A stretch of 64,000 bases of DNA from Microvirga sp. 3-52 (GCF_018383585.1 NZ_JAHAMK010000005.1:3144-67143), one strand, 5' to 3'; shown: positions 6,903-16,197, numbered from the stretch's first letter. The notes: a model not told the origin generated them from the sequence alone. Numbers and translations are program-made.

Positions 6903-7814
6903 ATGGCCGACGACCTCACCTTCGACACTCGCCCTCCGGCTCGGTCGGGCGAATGCGTGCGCGTGAGCCCTCTCGTCCGCCGAATCGTCGCCGACAACCC
7001 CGGGCCGATCACCTTTACGGGCACCTGCAGCTATATCGTCGGCTCGGGAAACGTCGCCATCGTCGATCCGGGCCCCGACACACGCGGCCAGATCGAGACG
7101 CTTCTCGACGCGGTCCGGGGCGAAACGGTGACCCACATCCTCGTCACCCACACTCACAAGGACCACTCGCCCGCCGCCCGCGCCATCAAGGCCGCCACGG
7201 GAGCCGAGATCGTCGGCTGCGCGCGCCATCATAGCGCCCGGCCGCTGTTTTCCGGCGAGGTCAACTCCCTCGAGGCCAGTTCCGACAAGGATTATGCGCC
7301 CGACCGAGAACTGCGCGAGGGCGATGCCGTCGAGGGCCCCGGCTGGACCCTGGAGGCGCTCGCCACACCCGGGCACATGGCCAACCACCTCGCTTTCGTG
7401 CTGCCGGAGGAGAAGGCCTTGTTCTCGGGCGATCACGTCATGGCTTGGTCCACGACCGTGGTCGCGCCGCCCGACGGATCGATGAGCGCCTTCATGGCTT
7501 CCCTCGACAAGCTGAAGGGCCGCGACGAGAAGCTCTATTGGCCCGGTCATGGCGGCCCGGTGCAGGAGCCCCGGCGTTTCGTGCGGGCCCTCATCCATCA
7601 TCGGCGCCAGCGCGAGGCCTCGATCCTCAACCGGCTGAAGGCCGGCGACCGGACGATCCCCGAAATCGTGGCCGCGATCTATCAGGGCTTGAACCCGGCC
7701 CTCGTCGGAGCCGCAGGGCTGTCGGTCTTCGCGCATCTGGAGGATCTGGCCGCCAAGGGACGGGTGATCGTCGACGGTATCCCTGCCCTGGACAGCGAGT
7801 ACCGGCTCGCCTGA
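6903..7814 (+). CDS. MBL-fold metallo-hydrolase with C-terminal winged-helix (LACTB2-like)
   Basis: The 303-residue product carries the metallo-beta-lactamase metal motif as THTHKDHSPAA (H-x-H-x-D-H, residues near 80-85). Further ligands are in TPGHMANHLAF, the Asp of FSGDHVMAW and the final His of YWPGHGGPV. The C-terminal 70 residues (RQREASILNRLKAGDRTIPE onward) form the associated winged-helix seen in LACTB2-type proteins, which are nucleases or thioester hydrolases. The precise substrate cannot be told from sequence. ATG 6903 is preceded by GAGGA. It is divergent from bioY and convergent with the DUF1499 gene. Confidence 0.88.
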   Translation: MADDLTFDTRPPARSGECVRVSPLVRRIVADNPGPITFTGTCSYIVGSGNVAIVDPGPDTRGQIETLLDAVRGETVTHILVTHTHKDHSPAARAIKAATGAEIVGCARHHSARPLFSGEVNSLEASSDKDYAPDRELREGDAVEGPGWTLEALATPGHMANHLAFVLPEEKALFSGDHVMAWSTTVVAPPDGSMSAFMASLDKLKGRDEKLYWPGHGGPVQEPRRFVRALIHHRRQREASILNRLKAGDRTIPEIVAAIYQGLNPALVGAAGLSVFAHLEDLAAKGRVIVDGIPALDSEYRLA

Positions 7815-7855
7815 CCTGCGCATCGTGCGGCCCTGAAGAGCCGCTCCATCTCCCG

Positions 7856-7938
7856 GCATCACGGGCCTCGTGCCGGTGATGCCGATTCCCTGAGGCGCGG
7901 CGCTCTTCGGGATGTCGGGGCATGCCCGCCATGCCGTG
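7856..7938 (-). repeat. Two-hairpin intergenic repeat (degenerate copy)
   Basis: A left hairpin close to the A arm (CATCAC...GGTGATG) and a degraded right arm flank a GCGCGGCGC core. The core is in the reverse orientation relative to most copies. The repeat fills a convergent gene gap. Confidence 0.7.
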
Positions 7939-7959
7939 AGAGCGGCAACGGATCGTCGC

Positions 7960-8739
7960 TCAGCGCACCGCAATCGCCAGGTTCGAGGCTTCCTCGAGGA
8001 AGTCGCGGATATGCCCCGCATTGGCGCCGAGATCATGGCTGCCGAAGCGGGAGGCGGAGCGGATGTCGATGCGGGTGCCGTCGACGCGCGGGCGGACCCG
8101 CACCGTGATGTCGCTCGGCATCTTGAGCAGGAGCGAACGGTCGATCGCCTCCAGCCGTCCCAGGCCGATGCGTCCACCGGGCGGCGCGGCCTCGATCACC
8201 TGCCAGCCGAGATTCTGGGCCGCCTTCTGCACGATGGCGAAGGCTTCCTCAGGACCGATATCGAGGGTGAGCGGCGCGATCTGCACGTAGGAGGCCCGCT
8301 GCATCTCGCGCGCCTCCTGAGAGACGTCGGGAGGGACGCGGCCGTCACGGGCCTGGAGTGCGGCCCGGGAGCGGGAAAAGGCCGGCGGGTCGTCCGTGTC
8401 GGTGCTGATGTCGGCGATCGGCGGCAGGGTCGCGGCCCTGAGCGCCATGAAGCCCGGATAGGCGAGAACGAGCGCCGCGATGAGAAGCCCCTTGATGGCG
8501 CTGCCCAGCCCCTGACGCCCCTCCTGCCAGATGCGGACGAAACCGAGGAACGACATGCCCACGGCCAGGAGCGCAATGGCGATTCCTGCACCGAGGGCGA
8601 TGAAGCCCGATTGGTAGTCGATCCGGTTGAAGCGGATCAGCAGCACGGCCAACACGGTCACGACGAGCGCAAACCATGCCAGCGTGGGAGACCACTTCGC
8701 CGGGCGGGAGACCGGTTCTTCGATGATGAGACGGCGCAT
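7960..8739 (-). CDS. DUF1499 domain-containing membrane protein
   Basis: The 259-residue product has three to four hydrophobic segments in the first 120 residues (LAWFALVVTVLAVLLI, SGFIALGAGIAIALLAVGMS, AIKGLLIAALVLAYPGFMAL). The C-terminal DUF1499 domain follows: a segment from YVQIAPLTLDIGPEEAF, then MPSDITVRVRP, DGTRIDIRSASRFGSHDLG and NAGHIRDFLEE. DUF1499 proteins are widespread in alphaproteobacteria and plants and have no established function. The domain should face one side of the inner membrane. It is convergent with the MBL gene and divergent from the MarR gene 258 bases away. Confidence 0.85.
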   Translation of the reverse strand: MRRLIIEEPVSRPAKWSPTLAWFALVVTVLAVLLIRFNRIDYQSGFIALGAGIAIALLAVGMSFLGFVRIWQEGRQGLGSAIKGLLIAALVLAYPGFMALRAATLPPIADISTDTDDPPAFSRSRAALQARDGRVPPDVSQEAREMQRASYVQIAPLTLDIGPEEAFAIVQKAAQNLGWQVIEAAPPGGRIGLGRLEAIDRSLLLKMPSDITVRVRPRVDGTRIDIRSASRFGSHDLGANAGHIRDFLEEASNLAIAVR

Positions 8740-8997
8740 CAGGTCGTCTTACAAACCTCTTTGAGCGCGCGCCACTCCTCTTGGATGGGAAGCGGCTCGC
8801 CTTGGTGGGATGTCACCGGCTTTTTTAAGGATCTCGGCCGGCCGTCAGGACGGGATGGTCAGGAAAGCGGAAGCTTTGCCTTTCGTTCCACCCCCCGCCG
8901 AGAAAACTGCGCACGGGGCCTTTCCCTCTTCCGGCCAGGGGTGACGGGACGAACGGTTTCAATGTAAACTATCGAGCCGCACAGGAGCCAAGAACCT

Positions 8998-9486
8998 TTG
9001 AAATCTCTCTCGCCAGCCTCCTCCCCGGTCGAGTCCGTTGATCCCCTGAGGATCTGGTTTCGGTTCATCCGCTTGAATCGCCGGGCGACCAATGCGGTCG
9101 CTGCGGAGTTGAAAGAGCTGGGTCTGTCGATCCCCCAATTCGACCTCCTCTCCACGCTCACGGAACGTGAGGGCATGAGCCAGCAGGAGCTGGCGGAGCG
9201 GCTTTACGTGACAAAGGGCAACGTCTCGGGGCTTCTCGACCGCATGGTCGAATCCGAGCTCGTCGAGCGGCGTTCGATCCCCGGCGACCGGCGTTCCAAT
9301 GCCCTGTACCTGACCGCGAAGGGCCGCGACCTAGCGAACCGCGGAATTGCCGCGCAGCGCGCCTATGTCATGCGCACGCTCGGAACCCTCCCGGCCCAGG
9401 ATCTGGCCGATCTCGAGCGCATCGTCCTCGCCTGGCGGGAACGGGCGCGGGCGGAGGAGGAAAGCCCAGCGTCCAAATCCCGATAG
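8998..9486 (+). CDS. MarR family transcriptional regulator
   Basis: The 162-residue protein has the MarR winged helix: FDLLSTLTEREGMSQQELAE then LYVTKGNVSGLLDRMVESEL (recognition helix) and the wing VERRSIPGDRRSNALYLTAKG. Dimerisation helices lie at both ends. The start is a TTG at 8998 with AGGAG about 11 bases upstream. MarR proteins are dimeric repressors relieved by small ligands. The patatin-like gene follows after eight bases, so the two are probably co-transcribed and the regulator may control its own operon. An imperfect GTTT-N6-AAAC sequence at 8956-8969 overlaps the probable promoter region and could be an operator, but the symmetry is weak. Confidence 0.9.
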   Translation: MKSLSPASSPVESVDPLRIWFRFIRLNRRATNAVAAELKELGLSIPQFDLLSTLTEREGMSQQELAERLYVTKGNVSGLLDRMVESELVERRSIPGDRRSNALYLTAKGRDLANRGIAAQRAYVMRTLGTLPAQDLADLERIVLAWRERARAEEESPASKSR

Positions 9487-9494
9487 GGTCCTCG

Positions 9495-10340
9495 ATGTTC
9501 GACGCGGTGGCATTCGCAGGCGGCGGAAACCGCTGCTACTGGCAGGGCGGCTTCTGGGAAGCCGCGGCCCCGCTGCTCGGATTGAAGCCCGGCAGGATCG
9601 TCGGCGTGAGCGCCGGCGCCTGGTCCGCCTGCTACAGTCTCCTGGGGCTCGGACGGCGGGTCAACGAGATGGTGGCGGAGGGCTGCAGCCTCGGGCGCCG
9701 CAATTTCGAATGGCGCGCCTGGCGCAGCGAAGGCTCGCCCTGGCCGGTCTCGCTCATGTATCGCAGCCTGATCGAGGCCATCATCGACGAGGATGCCCTG
9801 GAGCGTTTGAAGCAAGGCCCGAGCATCCTGATCGGGCTGGCCCGCAAGCCGCGCCGCCTCCCGCTCTTGCTCGCCGTTCCGCTCGGCATCGCGACGTATC
9901 AGATCGAGAAGAAGTGGCGCTCCCCTGTTCATCCGCGCGGCGGGCGCGCCCTCGGGTTTCGCCCGGAATTCGTCCAGTTGCAGGACCTGGACACGCCCGC
10001 GGACTTGTCCGCCGCCCTGATGGCGAGCGCCAGCGTACCGCCCTTCATGCCGGTCGGCCTCATCGGCGGCATGGTGGCGCTCGACGGCGGGCTCGTCGAC
10101 AACGTGCCGACGGAGCCCCTCCTCCCCGTCGAAGAGCAGGGCGGCAAAACCCTCGTCATTCTCTCGCGCCTCTATCGTGCGTTTCCGGACGTGAAGGGTC
10201 GCACCTACGTCCAGCCCTCCGCGCCCGTTCCCATCGGGCAGTTCGATATCACCAATCCGGCCGGCATTCGGAAGGCTTACGAGATGGGATTGAGGGACGG
10301 CGAGGCTTTTGCAAAACGTGCGGGGGCGCACAGCTTGTAG
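9495..10340 (+). CDS. Patatin-like phospholipase family protein
   Basis: The 281-residue product has the patatin elements: an oxyanion-type glycine-rich loop FAGGGNRCYWQGG near residue 8, the nucleophile elbow GVSAGAW (Ser near residue 38) and the catalytic Asp in LDGGLVDNVP near residue 198. Ser/Asp dyad patatins hydrolyse acyl chains from phospholipids or other lipids. A hydrophobic stretch in the middle (RLPLLLAVPLGIATY) may give membrane contact. It directly follows the MarR gene and precedes a DoxX gene by 55 bases, suggesting a small MarR-controlled lipid/membrane operon (inference). Substrate unknown. Confidence 0.88.
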   Translation: MFDAVAFAGGGNRCYWQGGFWEAAAPLLGLKPGRIVGVSAGAWSACYSLLGLGRRVNEMVAEGCSLGRRNFEWRAWRSEGSPWPVSLMYRSLIEAIIDEDALERLKQGPSILIGLARKPRRLPLLLAVPLGIATYQIEKKWRSPVHPRGGRALGFRPEFVQLQDLDTPADLSAALMASASVPPFMPVGLIGGMVALDGGLVDNVPTEPLLPVEEQGGKTLVILSRLYRAFPDVKGRTYVQPSAPVPIGQFDITNPAGIRKAYEMGLRDGEAFAKRAGAHSL

Positions 10341-10395
10341 CGAAGCTTGGCCCTAGAAGGCCTTCCTGTCCTAACGTCAACAAGGGGAAGCCATC

Positions 10396-10866
10396 ATGAC
10401 GCCACGCTTGATCGACGCATTGCTCTCGAGCCGGGGAACGGAAATCACCGCCCGGGTTCTGCTCACCTTTCCATTCTGGGCCAGCGGGCTCGTCAAGCTG
10501 CTGGATTTCCCTGGCGGCATGGCGGAGATGCGTCAGTTCGGCCTGGAGCCGGCCTGGCTTTTCAACGGCCTCACGATCTTCGTCCAATTGACCGGGTCCG
10601 CCCTCATCATCGCGAAGCGCTGGACCTGGCTCGGCGCCGGAGCCCTGGGAGTGTTCACCTTCCTCACCATCCTGATCGTCCACGCCTTCTGGCGTCTCGA
10701 AGGCGAGCGGGCGATCACCGCGCTCCATACGGCTGGAGAGCACGTGGGCATGATCGGGGCGCTCATCCTGGTCTCGATCCTGGCCCTGCGGCCGAGGTCT
10801 GAATTCCGATCTGCAGCGGACTCGCAAGCCCTGACCGCGGCTTCGACGGGAATGTTGCAGCGTTAA
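10396..10866 (+). CDS. DoxX family membrane protein
   Basis: The 156-residue protein has four hydrophobic segments. DoxX features include LTFPFWASGLVKLLDFPGGM with the conserved K-L-x-D-F pattern, LTIFVQLTGSALIIAKRWTW and a final MIGALILVSILALRP helix. AAGGGGAA precedes ATG 10396. Function is uncertain as for most DoxX proteins. It may belong to the same transcript as the MarR and patatin genes. It is only distantly like the DoxX protein at 4369-4776. Confidence 0.82.
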   Translation: MTPRLIDALLSSRGTEITARVLLTFPFWASGLVKLLDFPGGMAEMRQFGLEPAWLFNGLTIFVQLTGSALIIAKRWTWLGAGALGVFTFLTILIVHAFWRLEGERAITALHTAGEHVGMIGALILVSILALRPRSEFRSAADSQALTAASTGMLQR

Positions 10867-10997
10867 GGTTTCATTCACCTTGAGTGGTTCATCTGCAGCC
10901 AAGCCAGCACATGATCACAGGTCTGCCCCAAAGCAGTCACAGGCAGCCGGATCATAGGGGCAGGTTGCAATGACAGCCTGATGTCCAGGGAGGATCC

Positions 10998-11186
10998 ATG
11001 ACCCAGCAAGCTTCAGACCGCGATATCCGACCGGGCGAGCAGAGTGCTGCCCGCTCCATCCCGGCTTTCAAGGCCGTCGCCCTGCCCGCTCTCGCGGCAG
11101 CCGTTCAGGCCGCTAAGCTGCAGCAGAGCCGCCCGAAGACCACCGAGCTTCCCGCGTTCCTGCGCAAGGAAGCCATGCTGGGCTAG
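10998..11186 (+). CDS. Small hypothetical protein (62 aa)
   Basis: A short soluble peptide beginning MTQQASDRDIRPGEQSAARS. It has an Ala-rich helical middle (AVALPALAAAVQAAKL) and a basic C-terminus ending LPAFLRKEAMLG. AGGGAGG lies five bases before the ATG, a strong translation signal and the main support. The composition differs from shadow frames. No family is recognised, and nothing about function can be read from it. Confidence 0.55.
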   Translation: MTQQASDRDIRPGEQSAARSIPAFKAVALPALAAAVQAAKLQQSRPKTTELPAFLRKEAMLG

Positions 11187-11256
11187 AACCGTTCTCCTTT
11201 CATCGAATCGTCGCTCCGCCTTCCCGTGCCGCCTCGGCTCCGGGATCGGAAACCTT

Positions 11257-11293
11257 GGTGTCATACCGGCCTGCGGCCGTCGGGGATGACACC
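11257..11293. repeat. Single hairpin with GGTGTCAT/ATGACACC ends
   Basis: Perfect outer eight-base arms (11257-11264 and 11286-11293) enclose an imperfect CCGGCC/GGCCG inner stem. It is next to, but distinct from, the two-hairpin repeat that follows, and lies in the same convergent gap. Confidence 0.6.
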
Positions 11294-11300
11294 CTCCGCC

Positions 11301-11390
11301 GTCATGGCCGGGCTTGACCCGGCCATCCCGATGCGGTGAGGCGCCGCGCTCCACAGGATCGATATCACCGGCACAGGGCCGGTGATGACG
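11301..11390 (+). repeat. Two-hairpin intergenic repeat (B arm, core, A arm)
   Basis: The left arm is ATGGCCGGG...CCCGGCCAT, the core is GCGCCGCGC, and the right arm is TCACCGGC...GCCGGTGA, bounded by GTCAT/ATGAC. It lies between the convergent ends at 11186 and 11476. Confidence 0.85.
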
Positions 11391-11475
11391 GAAAGGGGTT
11401 GGAGCAAAGCGGTCCCCCTCCTATCGGCGCAACGTCAGTTCCGTCGCTATCCTTCCGCAATGCCAGAGATTCCGC

Positions 11476-14400
11476 TCAAGCCAGAATGACATCGCCCTGA
11501 CCGAAGGACAGCGGTTGCGGCCTGGGCTCCAAGTGCGACGGATCCGGAGCAGCGGCTTCAGCACCCGCAAGGTCCGAGATCGGCCGCACCTCCTGCGATC
11601 CAGCGCTGACGTTCGCGAGATCCGCAGCGGAGTCCCGCGCCCCGGAACGTGCGGGCGACGGCCCTTTCAAGGCCATTCCGTCATCGACGAGGATCGTCCG
11701 ATCGGAGAACTGCAGTCTCTCGACGTTCAGGAGAGTATCGGTCCCGTCCTGTCCCACCTTGTCGGTGACGGTCAACGTGCCGTCGGCATTGTGCTTGATG
11801 GTGTAATTGCGCAGGCGTCCGGAGAAGGCGGCCGTGTCGATGTCGGCCAGCGGCTCACCGAACGGATTGCCGTTGTCGCCGACCAGATGGTCGTCGCCTG
11901 CGCCGCCCCTGATCCAGTCGTCGCCTTCGTTTCCGAGCAGTTCGTCGCTGCCGCTGCCCCCGTCGATCCGGTCGTTGTCGAGACCGCCGAAGACCTCATC
12001 GTCGCCATCACCGGCCCGGATGCGATCACGGCCCTCGAGGCCGACGAGCAGGTCGGCCCCGCGCCCACCGTCCATGCTGTCGTTGCCGCCGGCGCCCTTG
12101 AAGAAATCGTCGCCGTCCTCGCCCGACATCCGGTCGTCGCCGTCGCCGCCGATGAGCGCGTCGTTCCCGGCGCCCGAGACGAGCACGTCGCTGCCGGCAT
12201 CGCCCCAGAGCGTGTCGTCGCCGGCGCCGGAGCGGATCCGGTCGCCCTGCCCGGTTCCGCCCATGACCACATGGGCCGCGCCCTGATAGGACACCCAGCC
12301 GTCGCTTCGGACGACCTTCCCTGAAGCGCCTATCGGGTCGGTCGATGGATTGTCGATTTCGATCGTATGGGCAGGCACCGAGAACACATCGAAGGGAAGA
12401 TGCTTCGTCCCGGTATTGCGCATCACCAGTTCGGAGAAGGACGTTCCCTCGAGCTGGGTCAGGAAGTTCGTGCCTTCCAGGCGCGACAGGTAATAGAAAC
12501 GGTCTCCGCTCTGCAGCTTCTCCATCTGCGTCTCGAACACGAAGTTGAACGTCGAACCGAGAAGGCCGCCGGATGCCAGGGGCTTTTCGGCGAGCCCTCC
12601 GATCCACAGGTCGACGTCGTCCAGGCCTGTCCCGCGTCCTGCGAAGTCGCCGGTGCCGTTCAGGAAGTGTCTGTCCGGAGCGGCACTCTCGTTCTCCGGC
12701 GTGTTCGGGTCGTCGTCCCGTCCTTCCACGATCGTGGACGCGGCAGCGCGCTTTTCCGCCGACGTCGTCGCAGTGTCGAGCAGGGGATGGATGCCATAGG
12801 CCGCGATGAAGTTGATCAGCGACTCGGGATGACGGATGTTGCCGCCGAATTCCGCCCAGTTCTCATAAGGCTTGAGATCGGCGTCTCCGGTTCCGTCGAA
12901 GAATTGCTCGCGCACCTTGTTGAGCGAGGCGATGCCCGTGTCCCGCCCACGGGCGAGGTTGAGGGCTGCGAGGTCGAGCGGCAATCCAAGGACGCTGTTG
13001 CGCAGGGCACCGGTCACGAATTCATCGATCTCATTGCCCGCCTGGCCGGTTGCTCCGCGCACGATCTCTCCTGCCGCGGCGCCGGACACGCCTCGTTGGG
13101 CATATGCCGTCGGATTCAGGAACGCGTCGACGAGGCTCAGTTGCTGATCGCCCGCCGTGTCGGGATCTCCATCAACGACCTTGCCGCTCGTATCGAAGCG
13201 GTCGACGGTCTCCCGCAGAAGAGAATGCCCGAAGCGATAGACCGTGTGCGCGAACTCCGCCGCGACGGCAGGATCGATCGTGACGTCGTGCGCTTCGAAC
13301 TCGTCGATATTGGGCTGGATACGCCGCGCGAAATTCTCGAACACCAGGTGCTGATACTGCATCTCGGTGCCGAAGCGCGCGGCCTGGAACAGCCGCTCGC
13401 CGTTCCATTCGCTCTCCTGGACGCCGTCGGCCAGCTCCGCTCCCGGCTGCAGCCACTGGCGAACGAATTCGGGATCGGAGGGAAGTTCGGCGCGGATCAG
13501 ATCCTTCATGTGGCCGAGCAGCCGGTTGTGCTCGGCATGGAAGATGTGATGCACCGCCGTCAGGCCGATATTCTCGTTTCCGCGCCCATCGCCCGTGATG
13601 AAATGCGCATCGAGAAGCTCGTTGTCATAGTTGCCGCTCGTATCCGAGCCGTCGAGATTGGCGAGACTGACCTCGAGGTCGCCGTCGGCGACCTTGCCGG
13701 TCGGGACGGCGTCGTGCGCGATGTCGTCGAGAAAGGCATGGCCGGTATGGGCCGCGCCCGTCGTGACGACGGGAGCCGACGGATCGCCTTCGACGAGAAC
13801 GTCGTCGTCGGTGCCTGCCTGCCCGTCGGGACCCGGCAGGACAAGCTGCGCGAAGCCGTTCGGGCCGCGGATGAACCGGCCATATTCGTCCGTCGCCAGC
13901 AACGGGATGTTGGTCACGTCCTCGTCGGTGAGGTTTATCCCGAGCATGGCCCTCGCCTGGGCTTTGATGTCGCCCCAGGTCGGCAGGCCACCGCCGGCAT
14001 GATCGAGCAGAGCACCGGTGGCGACCGGCTTGCCGCTCGCATCGCGCGCGTATTCACGCAGGAACACCTGATGCGAGGGATGCGATGTATACGTCTGGTT
14101 CTGGTCGATGAGCGGCGTGGTCTGGTTCATATGCTCGTGGACGTCATCGTCCGTTCCGATAACTCCATCCGGTCCCGGCTGATTGGTCGCCCGCGTCAGC
14201 ACCATGAAGTTTTCATGGCTGCCGGCGACGTAGAGCGGATCGTCCGGCTGCAAGGGAATGATGACCGATCCGCTGTTGCCCTTGTTCACGAGATCGAGCC
14301 CATGATCGAAGAACTGGCCGAACAGGGTGAACCATTGATTGAACGGCGCAGCATTGGCATCGGGCGCCACGTTCACGATCAGACCGTCCCCGTTCCCGTC

Positions 14401-14727
14401 GGCCGCGCGTGCGGCAGGATTGGTGTCCCCGTTCTGATCCACGATCAGGTTGCTGATGATCCGCGGCTGCGGATCCATCACCTTCAAATCCTTACGAACC
14501 TGTTCGTAAGACGTCCCGTTCCCCGCCGCTCGGAATTCGGGATCCGTCAGGCGAGGAAAGACATGATCTGCGGCGCCATAGCCGTATCGGCCGGACACGA
14601 GGCTGTTGCCGGTGCCGTCGACCGCGCGAAGGCCGAACGGCAGGGAGGGATCGTCGATCGGCGTGTGCGCCTCGCTCTGGAGAATCTGGGAGAGAATGAA
14701 GTCGAGATCGGACCGAATGAGCAACAT
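11476..14727 (-). CDS. Animal-type haem peroxidase with C-terminal RTX calcium-binding repeats
   Basis: The 1083-residue protein combines a peroxidase domain (about 60-770) with RTX nonapeptides (about 820-950, repeated GGxGxDxxx such as GGDGDDRMSG). The distal His is in FGQFFDHGLDL near 140, with an Asp beside it. The catalytic Arg and the haem-linking Glu position are in GDGRGNEN near 378; EHNRLL near 400 and the proximal His in YRFGHSLLRE near 500 complete the site. There is no N-terminal signal peptide. RTX repeats and the hydrophobic C-terminal end (GQGDVILA) fit type I secretion, with folding on calcium outside the cell. Bacterial members generate oxidants such as hypohalous acid. The start at 14727 (MLLIRSDLD) has AGGAGA nearby. 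No type I secretion genes are near. Confidence 0.9.
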   Translation of the reverse strand: MLLIRSDLDFILSQILQSEAHTPIDDPSLPFGLRAVDGTGNSLVSGRYGYGAADHVFPRLTDPEFRAAGNGTSYEQVRKDLKVMDPQPRIISNLIVDQNGDTNPAARAADGNGDGLIVNVAPDANAAPFNQWFTLFGQFFDHGLDLVNKGNSGSVIIPLQPDDPLYVAGSHENFMVLTRATNQPGPDGVIGTDDDVHEHMNQTTPLIDQNQTYTSHPSHQVFLREYARDASGKPVATGALLDHAGGGLPTWGDIKAQARAMLGINLTDEDVTNIPLLATDEYGRFIRGPNGFAQLVLPGPDGQAGTDDDVLVEGDPSAPVVTTGAAHTGHAFLDDIAHDAVPTGKVADGDLEVSLANLDGSDTSGNYDNELLDAHFITGDGRGNENIGLTAVHHIFHAEHNRLLGHMKDLIRAELPSDPEFVRQWLQPGAELADGVQESEWNGERLFQAARFGTEMQYQHLVFENFARRIQPNIDEFEAHDVTIDPAVAAEFAHTVYRFGHSLLRETVDRFDTSGKVVDGDPDTAGDQQLSLVDAFLNPTAYAQRGVSGAAAGEIVRGATGQAGNEIDEFVTGALRNSVLGLPLDLAALNLARGRDTGIASLNKVREQFFDGTGDADLKPYENWAEFGGNIRHPESLINFIAAYGIHPLLDTATTSAEKRAAASTIVEGRDDDPNTPENESAAPDRHFLNGTGDFAGRGTGLDDVDLWIGGLAEKPLASGGLLGSTFNFVFETQMEKLQSGDRFYYLSRLEGTNFLTQLEGTSFSELVMRNTGTKHLPFDVFSVPAHTIEIDNPSTDPIGASGKVVRSDGWVSYQGAAHVVMGGTGQGDRIRSGAGDDTLWGDAGSDVLVSGAGNDALIGGDGDDRMSGEDGDDFFKGAGGNDSMDGGRGADLLVGLEGRDRIRAGDGDDEVFGGLDNDRIDGGSGSDELLGNEGDDWIRGGAGDDHLVGDNGNPFGEPLADIDTAAFSGRLRNYTIKHNADGTLTVTDKVGQDGTDTLLNVERLQFSDRTILVDDGMALKGPSPARSGARDSAADLANVSAGSQEVRPISDLAGAEAAAPDPSHLEPRPQPLSFGQGDVILA

Positions 14728-15379
14728 GACATGTCTCCTCTGAATTGGTCCGGCGGGACGGAGGAGTAGGATCATGATTTGTGGCGATCGTAAGTTTAAA
14801 GCTTGCCAAAAATAGCGTAATCGCCGCTCGATTACTTTTCACTTGACGCAATTCGGCACATTATACGAATTCAATCCATTCTTCGATTCAAAGGTTTCAA
14901 GCTTTATCACAAGTACTATATGTTATTTACTTTAGAAATCCAATGGAACAGCGACAGCCTCGCTCGATCGTTCAGGTCGAAACGAAGCTATAGCAACATG
15001 AAATAATCAGAGCTTCAGACTCGAGCAGGCGATAACTCAGCTTTGACGGAGGGCGGGCTGACCCTTTGGTGAAGAAATGCGCCGTCATCGGCCGGCTCAA
15101 CCAATGAAATGTGCTTTGACCCAATAAAAGCCGGCGCGTGGCCAAGCTGGAGACATGGCCGGTCCCGGGGTCCAAGCAATGTCCTGCTCATCCCCAGTAT
15201 TTCGCCCGGGCCCGGCGCCGGATCATAGGTGGAAGTACAGCAAAGGCACCGGAGCGCAGGACGGCGGCATTCCGCTCGACACCGGAACAGCTAAGCCGGC
15301 GAGATCGCGAATCTGGCCTGTCGTGCTTGAAGAACGATTCCTACGACGGAGGCGCCGCTTCAGGAACGCGATCGGGGAA
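14728..15379. other. Gene-free AT-richer stretch upstream of the peroxidase gene
   Basis: About 650 bases without a credible gene, and the first 200 are clearly AT-richer than the surroundings. On the minus strand a perfect TATAAT (14860-14865) lies about 133 bases before the peroxidase start and could be a -10 element, although I see no good -35 at normal spacing. The small frames here (for example 15138-15428) do not look like protein. Confidence 0.45.
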
Positions 15380-15406
15380 GCCCAAAAGCGGGATGCGCTT
15401 CTGGGC
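15380..15406 (-). terminator. Hairpin after the L,D-transpeptidase gene
   Basis: Eleven-base arms with one mismatch (15380-15390 and 15396-15406, GCCCAAAAGCG type) start eight bases past the stop of the minus-strand gene. There is no clear T-run, so termination may be weak or the hairpin may stabilise the mRNA 3' end. Confidence 0.5.
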
Positions 15407-15414
15407 CGGATCCC

Positions 15415-16002
15415 TTAGCGGACGATGACCTTCGTGTTCAGGGCAACGCGGTTATAGAGGTCGACCACATCGATGTTGCGCATCCGGATGCAGCCCGAGG
15501 ACACCGCGTGGCCGATCTTCTCCGGCTCGTTCGTGCCGTGGATGCGATAGAGCGTGTCCTTGTTGCCCTCATACAGGTAGAGCGCTCGCGCGCCGAGCGG
15601 GTTGTCGGGACCGCCCTTGGTATATTGGACGTGCGGCCAGCGGGCCTTCATCTCGGCCGGGGGGTGCCAATCCGGCCACTCCGCTTTGCGGGCGATGGTG
15701 GCCGTGCCGGTCCAGCCATAGGCCTCGTCGCCGACGGCGACGCCGTAGCGGATCGCCTTCTTGTTGGCCTGAACGTAGTAGAGCTGGCGTTCCTTGGTAT
15801 CGACCACGATGGTGCCCGGCGCCTCGCCCGTGGGATCGTCGATCAGGTAGCGCCCGAAGCGCGGATCGTCCTCGGCCTTCGGCACCTGCGCCATCCACTC
15901 GGAGTCGCGGGCCGAGACCTGGGGGTCCGGGACGCCTTTGAAGTTGCACCCGGCCAGAGCCGTGAGCATTGCCAAAAGAAGGGGCAGACGGAAAAGGCGC
16001 AT
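15415..16002 (-). CDS. L,D-transpeptidase (YkuD family) lipoprotein
   Basis: The 195-residue product starts with a lipoprotein signal MRLFRLPLLLAMLTALAGC; the lipobox L-A-G-C gives lipidation near residue 19. The YkuD domain runs from about 60 to the end. TIVVDTKERQLYYV is followed by the catalytic HGTNEPEKIG and SSGCIRMRN, with catalytic Cys near residue 170. Such enzymes form 3-3 cross-links in peptidoglycan or attach proteins to it from the periplasmic side. Rhizobiales carry many paralogues, so the specific role is open. It is divergent from the deacetylase gene at 16198. Confidence 0.93.
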   Translation of the reverse strand: MRLFRLPLLLAMLTALAGCNFKGVPDPQVSARDSEWMAQVPKAEDDPRFGRYLIDDPTGEAPGTIVVDTKERQLYYVQANKKAIRYGVAVGDEAYGWTGTATIARKAEWPDWHPPAEMKARWPHVQYTKGGPDNPLGARALYLYEGNKDTLYRIHGTNEPEKIGHAVSSGCIRMRNIDVVDLYNRVALNTKVIVR

Positions 16003-16197
16003 CGTGTAAAGCTCTGCAGTCTTAAGCGGGGGCGAGACAAAATTTCGTTTCAGGCCGGGTTATAGGCCGTGACGTCGTTGAGTCGAATCGAAACACACCA
16101 TGGCACGGCTCCGCACCGAGAAGTGTTGCATCGCAACAACATAGACAGCCGCTCGTGACGCTGCGACACTCGCGGCGGTCCTTATTCAAGAACGCTC

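Noticed and set aside
12367..14769. Plus-strand ORF of 800 codons
   Set aside because: It is opposite the RTX peroxidase gene, whose motifs are unmistakable. The plus frame is a GC-rich shadow with repetitive Val/Ala/Arg content and no domain.
15138..15428. Plus ORF of 96 codons
   Set aside because: Arg/Ser-rich, runs over a hairpin and into the end of the L,D-transpeptidase gene; no credible start signal.
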